The notes under the pieces were generated by a model. The model had not been told where the DNA came from and did no database searches. It saw nothing but the letters and a program-made list of their open reading frames with translations. From Hondaea fermentalgiana (Eukaryota > Sar > Bigyra > Thraustochytrida > Thraustochytriidae): 64,000 nt of DNA. Positions 43,073-54,300 of this stretch are shown here, piece by piece; the stretch's first letter is position 1; every line of letters starts with the position of its first letter. The DNA lies in the NCBI GenBank assembly GCA_014084085.1, contig NPFB01000166.1, forward strand, positions 64,608 through 128,607, read 5' to 3'. The position numbers and the translations under genes are program-made.

Positions 43073-45898
43073 GCGCCTGCAGCGCCTGCAGCTGCAGCGA
43101 CGCTCTCGCGGTCGCGCGAGCCTGCGCCGCGAGCGTCACGTCGCGCCCGGGCTGGGTCGGTCTGCGGCGGCGGAGATTGAGGCGGAAATGGGGATGCGCA
43201 GGGCTGGGTTACGGGTTTATGGGACGCGGGATGTCACGGTGGATGAGGTAACGTAGTGGACGCAAATGACGCTTGGGTGGAGGCGAAGACGACGGCGGAG
43301 ACGATGCGAAGGCCGAGGGGAAGGCGAGGAAGGAGAGCTCGTTGAGCGCAGTCCGGGCTAGAGGGTGCAGGAAACGTCGCGATTGCTGCGTGCGAGATGG
43401 ATTTGTGCAGCTGGCATGACTTTCGGCGTCGACAGCGATGCGACGAGAAGGGACCGCGGGGAGTCGCTGCGAAAAGTGGCGAGGAAAAGTGCCGACGGCC
43501 TCACGCGCATGGAAGGGAGTAAGGAAGGAGGAAGACAAGCCGGGGTGCTGCTCCGCTTCGGTGTCGATCTTGATACTAACGTTGTTCGGGCCGATATCAA
43601 CTTTGCAGATGTCACTGTCGTGCATGCCGGCTTGCAAACGCGAGGCCGCTGCTGCGGTCGGCCGAAGATGAGAGAGAGAGAGAGAAAGAGCGAGCGAGTG
43701 AGTGAGTGAGTGGGTGGGTGAGTGAGAGACCTAGCAGCGCGACACGGCGGCCGTGGCAAGAATGTGGCGAGTTTCCGTTTTTAGGGTGGGCCAATGCCAA
43801 TGGGAACGCTTGCGACCGGGACCAGCATCCGCGTTGACGCACTGCGATGTGACGATTCTGTTGTCGCGCAACTGCGACAGCGACTCACTCGAACTACTTC
43901 CTTCATAGCTACGGAGCCTCCTTCTTCCATGACACTGCATTGTGTCGTGGATGTATAGTATGGATGGATGTCGGGCCTCATCGCTGGCCCCGGCCTCGGA
44001 AAGCCGTCAAGGACCTCATCAACAACATCGCCAGACTCGCCCATCCTGCCGACATGAAACGCATACTCGGACCCGAGCACGCCTACAGCAAGTTCACCGG
44101 AGACGACATCAACTCCGTCTTCTTCAACTTCCTTTGATCATGGCATCCTTCGCACGGTCGATGATGGCTTTACAAGCCACGGCCTCCATTTAATATGAGC
44201 TTCGGATATCTAACTCAGACTTGCTAACGACCTCAGCGTCCAAGATCAATCATGACCTGTTGCCGACGAACAGAGAGAAGGCGTACGCGGCGTTTCGTCG
44301 CCTGCTAAAGCTGGTGTCGAGGCCAAGGGTCTTATCCCCGACCACTGCACTTATCCACTGCACGAAACTGAACTGCTTCCGCAGCATACTTTCAGTACTC
44401 GAATCGAAGAGTCGTATCGAAATATGCCGGTACAAACGTTCGCTTAGGACCCTCATGTTGAGTCCATCACCACCCCATAAATTACAGTACTGGGAGTATT
44501 GTAGGTGGCAACGGCGCGCCGCAATGGCTGTAGCAATATCAACGCGAGACCATAGTCGGTGGAATTTGGTAGAAGGGTCGTATGTTGCCTGGGAACTGCC
44601 AAGGTCGCATTCGTGGTCGGAGTTCTCCATAGTCTCCATTTCACTCGCGCACGGTGCTGCGCTAGTTGCACTCAAGGTTGCCGATCGATTCGATGGACGG
44701 ACTATCGCTTCGCGAGAGCCGTGCAAGCGGACCTTCCATGCACAGCGAGGCGCGTTTGAGGGATGCGCGTCTGAGGGGGGGGGGGGGTTATACCTGTCGC
44801 TTTCGTAAGCATTAAGACATTCGAAGGCAAAAGTGGCCGTCAAACTCCTTGTTGCATAGCTCACCTTTACATCGCCCGAGCACAATTTGCACGGCATAAT
44901 TGTTTCAAGTTCTTCTGCAAAGTGTGAGAGCTCGCTCTATGAGAGCAAAATCAGCGACTTCATCCTCAGATTCATGTTTTAGAAGAGTGAGCGGTCGATC
45001 TACCGTCCAGGCGTTCCCGTAGTCAGCCGAAGGGTCCATACACGGGGTCCTTCTTTTACTAATCTGCACGTGTTCGAATCTTGTTTTCTTAGCAGCACGT
45101 GAAGGACGAAGACGGATGATGTGTTGCCGATTCTTCCGATGAAGCAAGGGCGGTGTGATTACATTGCGACGCGAGAGCTTGTTCACGCGAAACTTTATCT
45201 GTCGTTGCAGTCGGGATCTTCTTTCTACGTTGGGCGCAATGTTTGGAGTTTCATTCTCACTTTCGTGGCAAAGGCGATCGAAATGAAGCCTCCCTTGGAA
45301 AGGGGATACCGGGGAAGCTTGTTCGTGTGTCCTGGCGCACGATGCATCAGGAGGTACCGGGAAATAATATAGCATGTGGCGCACGATGAAATATTTATCC
45401 GGCACTAACTCGTTTTGTGAGGATGAATAGCTTATTAAGGTGACAACTTCGCAACCTACGTAGCTGTGCTATAGTACTCCTAATCCTCTGGAAATTCTTC
45501 CCTGGGGGAAGATATACCCACTTAAGGTGGATCAAAAATTAAGGAATGTACATTTCTACACAATCATACAGATTTGGTTGCGTTGAGGTCACACCTCCTT
45601 TAAGGGGGGGTACCGAGTGAACGGAGAATTAGAAAAATTTAAGGTGGATCGATTGCATACATAGGCCCTATTATCGTTATTTGGCTTATTTCTCCGGTCG
45701 CCATACTAATGAGACTCGAGGTTTTCCCGGTTTGGTCGCGTTGAGGTCACGAGAGCTTTAAATTGACCCACTCCCTCATCTCCTCGGCCCTTGTCAACAG
45801 GCCAGCCGAAAACTTGGCAACCAATACCGAAACTCACGTCGAGCACGATACAGTGCAGTGCAGTGCAGCGAGCAAACCCAGTCCCACACGGAGGGACA
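43073..45898. other. Long intergenic region with one short coding-like fragment
   Basis: 2.8 kb with no recognisable complete gene. Contains a GA/GTGA microsatellite at about 43672-43722, a 12-G run near 44777-44788 and AT-rich sequence at 45370-45700. A near-direct repeat of GGTTGCGTTGAGGTCAC (about 45574) recurs as GGTCGCGTTGAGGTCAC (about 45733), and there is a GTGCA run near 45851-45868. A minus-strand ORF at about 44250-44897 has no family signature and mixed codon use. Confidence 0.5.
43964..44137 (+). CDS. Short ORF with coding-like codon bias, unrecognised
   Basis: 57 codons from an ATG. Third positions are almost all C or G through the stretch encoding KAVKDLINNIARLAHPADMK and HAYSKFTGDDINSVFFNFL, unlike the mixed surroundings, so it looks like real or recently real coding sequence. 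It could be a terminal exon or a fragment of a larger, lost gene. No function can be proposed. Confidence 0.3.
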   Translation: MDVGPHRWPRPRKAVKDLINNIARLAHPADMKRILGPEHAYSKFTGDDINSVFFNFL

Positions 45899-47335
45899 AT
45901 GCATACCTTGCATGTACTACAACATCCGCCAGTACCCAATGGTGGCCAAGCACCCAGGGGAATCAAGCGCGGAAGAGACACGACGGACCTCGATCAGAAC
46001 ATTGACGACAACTACAACAAGAAACGAGGCTACACCAGAGCGCAATGCACCGTGCCAGGATGCACCAAACTCAAGAGAGCTGGACCCCTCGTCCTGTGCA
46101 GCAAGCATGGGGGAGGGAAGCGATGCAGCGTTCAGGGATGCACATCGGGCGCACTGTCAAAGTTCGACGTCTGCGTCAAGCATGGAGGAGGGACACCCTG
46201 CAGATTCAATGGCTGCAACAAGGCAGCAGCAACTGGCTTCGACTTTTGCGTCACGCACGGTGGAAAGAGAATCTGCTGTGCACAAGACTGCGACCAAAGA
46301 GCCATCTCTGGATTCAAACAATGCTCCAAGCACGGAGGCGGCCACAAATGCAACCAGACGGGATGCACATCCAATGCCATTCAAGGCTATCGCAAATGCA
46401 TGAAGCATGGCGGCGGGAAGATTTGCGAACACGAGGGATGCAATCAACGTGCGGCGAAAGGCACGAAAACGTGCTGGGACCACGGTGGAGGGATACGGTG
46501 CGAGGTGGTCGGATGCACCACCCCAGCAATTTATGGCTGCAAACAATGCGGCAAGCATGGGGGAGGGAAGCGCTGTAAAATCCAAGGATGCAACCGTGGC
46601 GCTCGTGCACGATTTGACGTTTGTAGGAAGCACGGTGGAAAGCATCCCTGCGCTGTCACAACGTGCGACCTATTCGCATGGGGACCGAACGGATTGTGCG
46701 ACGCCCACAAAAAACCTCCCTGTAGGGCCAACGGTTGTTCGAACCGCGTACTAGTGACAAAGGATGTATGCGCACTTCACAATATATCCATCAAATGCGA
46801 AGTCCCCAACTGCCACAAGGCTGCCAAACCTGGATTCAACACTTGTAAGGCGCATGGTGGCTACAATAAGTGCGCAATCGACACTTGCTCTTCCGCTGTC
46901 ACGCGCAACTCGCATTATTGCACCACCCATGGGGGCGGAGAACCGTGCAACCATCCTGGATGTCGCTCACAATCTGTCCATGCGGACCACTTTTGCCGCA
47001 ATCACGGCAATACCAAGACCTGTGCATACCAGAGATGCATCAATAAGGTCATCAATGGATACGACTGGTGCAAGACCCACGGCGGAGGGAAGAAATGCGC
47101 ACAGTGCGGATGCAGGAAACCTAACCTGCCGGGACATACCCTCTGCAAGCACCACATCGGCCACGACCTGTGCGCTTGGGCCGATTGTGCCAATATCGTC
47201 GTTCAAGGCGAATCTGTATGCCCAAGACATGGAGGAAAGCACTTCTGTGCGGTCGTTGGCTGCTTCAATCACAACGACGCCGGACGCATCTGCTCAAAGC
47301 ACAAGGAGATCTTACGGAGTATCAACATGGCATAA
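45899..47335 (+). CDS. Protein of 17 tandem CCCH Cys/His repeats
   Basis: 478 residues from the ATG at 45899. After a 55-residue polar, Lys/Arg-containing head, the whole protein is 17 tandem repeats of 22-26 residues with consensus C-x4-C-x(9-11)-C-x2-H, usually followed by Gly-Gly-Gly (for example RCSVQGCTSGALSKFDVC then VKHGGG). Each repeat offers three Cys and one His, a plausible zinc site. Similar repeats occur next to the WRKY domain of plant WRKY19-like proteins and in expanded families of stramenopiles and other protists; that comparison is from memory. Repeats 9, 10, 13 and 17 lack the Gly triplet and are more diverged. Likely a nucleic-acid- or protein-binding zinc protein. No membrane or signal segment. 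Function unknown. Confidence 0.8.
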   Translation: MHTLHVLQHPPVPNGGQAPRGIKRGRDTTDLDQNIDDNYNKKRGYTRAQCTVPGCTKLKRAGPLVLCSKHGGGKRCSVQGCTSGALSKFDVCVKHGGGTPCRFNGCNKAAATGFDFCVTHGGKRICCAQDCDQRAISGFKQCSKHGGGHKCNQTGCTSNAIQGYRKCMKHGGGKICEHEGCNQRAAKGTKTCWDHGGGIRCEVVGCTTPAIYGCKQCGKHGGGKRCKIQGCNRGARARFDVCRKHGGKHPCAVTTCDLFAWGPNGLCDAHKKPPCRANGCSNRVLVTKDVCALHNISIKCEVPNCHKAAKPGFNTCKAHGGYNKCAIDTCSSAVTRNSHYCTTHGGGEPCNHPGCRSQSVHADHFCRNHGNTKTCAYQRCINKVINGYDWCKTHGGGKKCAQCGCRKPNLPGHTLCKHHIGHDLCAWADCANIVVQGESVCPRHGGKHFCAVVGCFNHNDAGRICSKHKEILRSINMA

Positions 47336-48337
47336 ACGTTCCAACAATCGAATCAAACGATCTTTTCTTTCCACCTATTCAAAAATTTTCACGATTATTT
47401 TACGAACCACGCCCCCCATTCATTTTCGACCGGGAGACAAGGCAGAACTCTTTCAGAGATTGGGGGGGGGGGTCAAAGAAATCGGGCCCTCGGGATGAAA
47501 GAAAGGAAAAGCTCAGGTTTTTCTTCTTCACCCGAGGCGGCAGTTCGTCTGGCATGGTATACTTTTCTGGAGACCTTTCATCGAAGATTCGGATTGTGCG
47601 CGCGCTCGTTCATTCTTCTAGAAAAACTCACCTTCTGTTGCTTTTCCTCAGGAAGCCTCCATGTGCCTTCGCATCGAAAGCAGAAGCGCCGCTGCGAACT
47701 GCGCAAAGATTTCCATGGACGCGAAGCAATATCGTATTTCCCTACGCCGCTGCCGATGGCGCAAGATATGGATGGGGCTCTTCGAGTCGATGCAGACCCT
47801 GAGAGACACTGGCCGCAGAGCACGCAAGTAAAGTCTGGAGGGACTGCCTCAAACTTTCTAGCCTCTGCCCTTTTGCTTCGCGAAGCCATGGTGTCTTTCC
47901 ATCGAAAGGGCCGACAAAGCTGCAGTTACTAGCTCGTCCGTCGACCTGCATTCGGTCTGCGCCATTCGCACCGCTGCCGGGTCATCCACGATCACTCGCT
48001 CAACTCCGCCGCCAGCAAGGCAACGAGCCCGGTCGAAGTGGCTTGGGTTCCCTTCCCTTCCTCCCTTTGCAAGCAAGGAGAAAGTACACACCATGAAAGG
48101 TGTGTGCCACGTGTGGGGTCCTCGAAGGGTCCCCGACGCATCAACGTCTTTTCGTCCCTTCTTCTTGGAGTGAGGAATAACTAGTAACTTGGCGCACAAG
48201 CCCACACGCAGAGGTCGCAAGCCTGCAAGCACGCTCGCCAGCGCGCGAGACGTTGCAGGACGGCACAGGCCAGCGATGAGCACGGGGCTCCTCGCGCGCC
48301 ATAGTCGAGGTCGCTTGTGCTGAAGCGAAGCGCCCTC
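47336..48337. other. Intergenic region
   Basis: 1 kb between the Cys-repeat gene and the FHA gene. Contains a 10-G run at about 47463-47472. One ORF (47495-47932, plus strand, ATG start) has mixed codon use and no family signature and is not called as a gene. Confidence 0.5.
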
Positions 48338-51300
48338 ATGAACGGGAACGGACACGCCAGCTTGAGCAGCGCCGACGGCAGACTAACGTACGACCTGCAG
48401 GTCGGCAGCAACCGCGTGGGCCGCGCAAAGGCGGCGTGCGAGATTGTTCTGCGGAGCTCGAGATCCATATCTAGCAAACATGCCGACTTGCAGGTCTCTC
48501 TCGACGAGACCGGTAATCTCGTTGTCTCCCTCGCGGACCTCGAGTCTACGAACGGGACCTTTGTAAACGGGACGCACCTTACCGGTCGTCGACAGCGCCC
48601 GGTGCGTTTGCAGGATGGTGACGTGCTCCGTTTCGGGTATGACGAGCGGTCCTTCGTGGTCCATATTCGCCCCTCGTACGCTTTGGAAGACAATGACGAT
48701 GATGAAGATGATGATCAAGACGCTCATAATGAGAATGACAACGGGAATGATTACGAGACCAGCCAAGACCTTGGAGCAGCATCCTTGAAAGAAGAAGAAC
48801 CCCCTCGGCTTCTTTCTCCCATTGCACATCTTGGCCAAAGTGGCTCAAACGCAGCAGATAACGACGATGACCCTCTGGGAGCGACGACGGTGGGCCCGCC
48901 TTCTCGACAAAGCGCTGCCACGGACGTAGGTCCTCCTCCGTCGCCTCAAAGAAGGGATTGGCAGCGAAAATTGGATAGTCTCCAACGACGTATCGATCGC
49001 ATTGAGGCAGCTGCAACGACGCCACGTCTTGCGTCCGCAGCGCGAACGCTTGCGTCTGGAACCCGAGACTTGCGCATGCATGACGAGCTCGCAATTCGCA
49101 GGCTGGACATGAGAGTCCAGGAACTTGAAAGGTCTGCAGCACGCAGAGAACAGGAAAGACCAGTCTCTTCAGAATCTCGTCATCAGTCACCGCACGCAAG
49201 GTCTTCGTCTCCCCGGGCAAGACCAAGGTCAGCTCAGCGCCTTTCCCCGGTCCAGGATGGGCCAATGCATATTGATGAGCTCGACGACAACACCGTAGAC
49301 GATGATGATCGCGTGCCGACAAGATCCCCTGCGCTGTCCATGAGCAGACCACGGTTAAGACGACAACGCTCACCCGTACGTCAACCAAGTGCGGGCGGCC
49401 CTTCCTCGGCAGCCCCAGATTCGCGAGCCAGTCCATCGTCGTGGTCAAGAGACTTCGGTAGCTTTGACCGTCGCAAAGACACAAGCTTCTTTTCCGCGTC
49501 CTTTGACGCAGACGAGGACTCCCCCCGGGCGAAGAAAAGAGGCTCTCTGCACACTCCTCGTGACGGGACCTCGCCTGTCGGAGCTGCATCTTCCGCTCGA
49601 ATACAAGAAGGCGTCGCACAAGCCTGGGCCGCCAAGCCACTTGATCCAGATGACATCGTTCTGAGCGATGGCGAACAAGAGGATCCTCATTCAATGTCAG
49701 AAGATCGTGCCGCGGCATCTAGTCATAGTTCAAGGGCCTGCATCAAGGCAGGTCTTGGCATGCTGGATCGTTTCGATCGGCGTCGCATTCAAACAACTTC
49801 GCGCCGCATTCTTTCTCGGTGGAAGCAAGTCGCGCTCCATCTTGGCGCCGTGCACAAAGAAATTGACCAAAACCATTCGCTCCGCTTACAACGAACCGTC
49901 TTCAGGCATTGGAAGAGTTCGTGCGCAAGGGATACAAATAGTAAAGTTCCCAAAGAGATGGCTCCGCATCACGCCGACGCGCAACGGCGAGGAGGAGCTT
50001 TGTGGATGGCCCGCGTTCTCCTTCGCGTCCAGAAAAGCCGCCAACAGCAGCTTGTGCGTACACACGTTGCTCGCTGGAGACGCTACATTGCCCTATGCTA
50101 TCTCACGGACCGGGTTACCGCAAGAAAGATGACAAACCATTTCTCTGCATGGCGTCAGCTCGTGCGGAAAGAAAAGAACGCAGAAAAGCCCTCGCAAGGC
50201 ACTCCATCGCGAGTTGCAGGCATTCAAAAAGAGTTAAACCCGTCTGCGAAGCAACTTGATGAGCTGCAAGATCTCACGGAGGAACTCCGCATCAGCGAAC
50301 AGGCAAGTGCCCTCAAAGACATCAATTTGATGTTTGTCAAAAGGGCCAATGTACAGATGGCTAGGGCATGGGCGTCATGGCGTGTCAGCGTCCATAAGCA
50401 ACGACGCGCAGAGCAACTTGAGCGAGTCGACTGCATTCTTCGACGCATGAAGCGTCAAGCACGGCTCGCAAGAGCTCTAAATCGATGGCGAATTGAAGCA
50501 CGTGCAAATGAATATGGGCGCGCGATAGAGGCTCAGGGCCAACTCTGGACAAACTTTCGGCGCTGGAAGGAGACACGTATCGGCACGCGTACTGCAAAGG
50601 AAGCTGCGATGACCTGCTGGCGAGCTCTACATCGCACCTTGCGAATTGCAGTGGCCCGGGCGCTGAGTCACTGGAGACTTGTGACTGGTGCTGCCAAATT
50701 TCGTGCAGCAAAACGCGCTGGTTTCGTCATGTGGGCAGCAAACTTTGTGCAGAGGCCGTGTCTGCGCGCCAAACTTATGCGTCAGATATTTCGAGGCTGG
50801 CGAAGCGCTGCGCGGGAGCGGAAAAGTGCTGCGCGCTTCCTCTGCCATGCACTTGTGCGGCATCGCACCAGACCTTTGTGCCACTTTGCGCTGCAACGGT
50901 GGCGCTGGCAGAAGTCACTTCCTGGGCCGCAGGAATCTACATCTGGTCAACTCGAAGAATTGCAAGGGGAGTCGCGCAGACTGCAAGAGCAGCTGAGGCA
51001 GAGCAAGGAGGACCAAGCAAAGGCTCTCCGTTCAAGTGAGGAACATGATCGCGAACGCAGAGAGCTCGAAACGCAAGTCGGTACGCTCAGAGAGCAGTTG
51101 ATCGAGGAACAGCGATCTCTTACTGCAGCCAAAGAATCAATAGCAAAGCTAGAGTCGGCCCTGCAAGACTCGCGCAAGTCGAAACGGACTTTAGCTTCGC
51201 CCAAGCGTGCTGCAGTTGAGGATGCTCTCGAAAAAGCGCAAAGAGCCGCCGAATCGGCGCGAGAAGCTGCGCAGCGTGCAGAGACAAGCGCTGCGACGGC

Positions 51301-54300
51301 CGTATCTCGAGCTGAATCAAACGCACGCGCTGAGCGCGCTCGATTCCCGCTGAAAGAACTCCATGAGAATGACCCAAGCACGGGAAAACAGTTTGAGAGC
51401 ATCGTCAAGGAAATTCTCGAGGAATTTCGAAAAGACAAGGACGCTTCTGGAGCGGAAGCGCTCGAAACGCTTCGTGCGTGCCTTCTTGCAGCAGAGGACC
51501 GCGCGACCCACGCCGAAGAGGCAGCCCAAGCTCAACTTCGAGCCTTTGAGCAGTCTGCGCAGGAGCAAGCACAGGCACAAGAAGCGAGGCAAGCCGCATT
51601 CACTGCAGCGCTCGAAGCCACAGAGGCACGCGCTAAGACAGCCGAGGAATTGCTTCTCGCAAGCTCGTCGGCTTCACTGTCTCGAGAATCGTCATTGTCT
51701 ACATCGTCACGGGAAGATGTCGATAGACTCCGAAGCGACCTTGATCTTGCGAACAAGCGCATTGTTGCCTATGAAGCGCAAGTCGCGCAGCTTTTGACGC
51801 AGCATACTGCGGGTCAACGTGTTGCCAACGAGAGTCTTCAGACGGCGCTTGATGCTGCCCTCGCCCGCGCAGATGCTGCGGAAAGGCGTCTCTCGCGGCA
51901 TTTAGACGAGGATCCTTCTGCGTCGCTCAAGGGGGAAATCCATACGCTGCGGACGCAGCTTGAAGAAGCCAAATGTCGCGCTGTTGTCGCTGAAGAGGAA
52001 GCTGCAAGGGCCATGACTAGCTTTGAGGCTTTGCAGAAAGAAATCAAATCGAAAGGTCCCATTACAAGCGCGGAAGACGGTCCATTCCGCGCGAGAGGGT
52101 CGTCCGACGCGGGCAAGGCTCAGACCATGGGTGCTACGGCTTCCTTGAGCCAAGATGAAGCGACGCAAGATGCGAACTTGCAAAGCTACGACACCGCACC
52201 CGATGTGTGCCACGAAGCAGGTCATGTGGACCAGATGGGAAACGAGAATCATGCACGGCATCTCGTCCTTGTTGCAGCATGGTTTGGAGGGGTCCGATCT
52301 GTGCTTGTGCAACGGCCTGGCAAGGTTGTCCTTGCAAATGCCTTTGCCAAATGGCAGCATTCAACTCGTCTTGCGAGCTTTCGCAGGAAACGTGCAACGC
52401 GGTCTCTACGGCATCTGCAGCACGAGCACTTGCGGCTCGTATTCACCGTGTGGCGACAATCTCTGAACGAGGGGCGCCGCACAAGACAGGTTCTTCATTT
52501 TACCAGTGCGCGATATGCAGACTCAACTCTACAGCAGCGTGTCTTTTACAGGCTCAAACATGCTTTGCACCAACGAAGACAACTTCGCGTGACATTACGC
52601 GCGTGGAGTTCGCAGGCTTCTCGGGAGCGAACAACGCGGCGAGAGCGTTTACGCGCTGTTATGGCTCGCCGTTTGCAGACGGTCAAAATTAAGGTGTGGT
52701 TGGCATGGCGCGCACTCGTATCGGCACAGCATACACATGATCGTGTCTTGAAGATCTTTGAGGCATATGGAACCATCGTTGCCGAAAAGAACCAGAGGAC
52801 GCGACGTCAGCTTGCCTGGGCCTCGTTTCGCGCATGGAAGCATCGAGTCATTAATGCAAAGCGCATTCGACAGAAAGCGCTCATGCACATGTGTCGAACA
52901 AGGCGCATCATGCAGCTTTGGTGGGCTTTTGTGCGCTGGCGCAAGCACGAAGGTCTCGATGACGGCGAGCATGCGTATTTGGAGGGCAGGCTTGAGCTTT
53001 CGAGACGCAGACGCGGAGCCTTGGTCCGCTGCATCAAGCAACACTTTAGGCATTCTACACGACGTGCCTTTGGGCATTGGCGAGTGTGGGCACGTACTCG
53101 AGGAGTTCTGGTCCGGCAGCGTGGCAAGCTTTTGTGTTTTGAGGCAAAATTACGCATTCGAATGCGAGTGGGGCAGATTCTACGGCAATGGAGGCGCGTT
53201 GCTCGAGAGGCTGGTGCTCGTCGTCGACAGCATCTCGAGATTCTACGAGTTCGTGCAGGAAATCGCCTGCTGCGCGAAACGTTCACGCTGTGGGCAGCGG
53301 AGGGCCAGCAAACAAAGCGCGTGAGTAAGCTTTCTAGCCGGTGTGCAAGCCGAGTCTTGAAGGCGGCTTTCTTCGGCTGGCGCGAGCTCGTTACGGTACG
53401 GCGTGCAGGTGAATTAGGACTCAGTCAACGCTTGACCTCGCGAACCCTGCGTGCGTTCTTTGCAGCTTGGGCTGACGGTACAAGATTGAACGAAGCGCAG
53501 CGCAGCAGCATGCGCCGTATGCTATGGCGCATGAAGGTCTTCGTTCTCAAGATGGGGTGGCGTGCACTGTACGAGCATTACATTGGAGATCGTGAGCTTG
53601 CACAAGCTCGACTTCGCGTGTCTGGGAAGGTTCGCGAACTTGCCGAGCGCTCCAATCGACTTTTAGCCGATCAAGGTGAGCTTACACTCGACTTTGATGC
53701 TGAAGGAGAACATGGCGGCGGCGATGAAGCCTTTGCTTTCACGAAAGATGACGACTTTGATGTCCCCGTAGGCGACGAATCCTTGCCCATGGACGAAGTG
53801 AGCCCTGCAAGTCCAAGCGCGGACCGCTCGCCCTTGCGCGCAGCAGTAACATCTCCTTTAAATAGTGGAGCGACACGTATGAGCCGCAAGGGTCGCAGAG
53901 GCAAGCGGAAAAAGTCGCGACGAGCGAGTTCTTCGGTGGCCAATGGTGATGAAAACCAAGAGAACACTTCAATGAACCAAGCTCGGAGCGGAACGAATGC
54001 CCATGAGCAACAGCAGGATAATCGCAAAGAGGTTTTGCGATTTGGAGACCCGTGTGCAGCTTTGCGCGAGACTAGTGGGGCTGAAAGTCCAGAAACGACC
54101 TTGGAAGAACAACAACAAATGCTGATTGAGGCTCTTCTTGGCCAAGTGCAGACGCTGGCCAAGAGCGAAGAGCATAAACGCAAGCTTCTGGCCAAGATTG
54201 TGGTGCCGGCGAGCGAAGGGGAAGCAAAGTCTGCAAAACAATCACGAGGCCTCGTCATCAAACACTTGCAGGAGATCGACGCTCTTCGCGGGGAGCTTGA

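Noticed and set aside
42888..43139. Leu-Val repeat N-terminus for the NHL protein
   Set aside because: There is no ATG in this extension and the Leu-Val run is only the translation of a CTTGGT microsatellite; the ATG at 42887 leads straight into a signal anchor.
44250..44897. Minus-strand 215-codon ORF starting MPCKLCSGD
   Set aside because: Mixed codon use, no domain, and located in a gene-poor stretch; not better than chance.
47495..47932. Plus-strand 145-codon ORF
   Set aside because: ATG start, but no family signature, and codon use does not match neighbouring genes.
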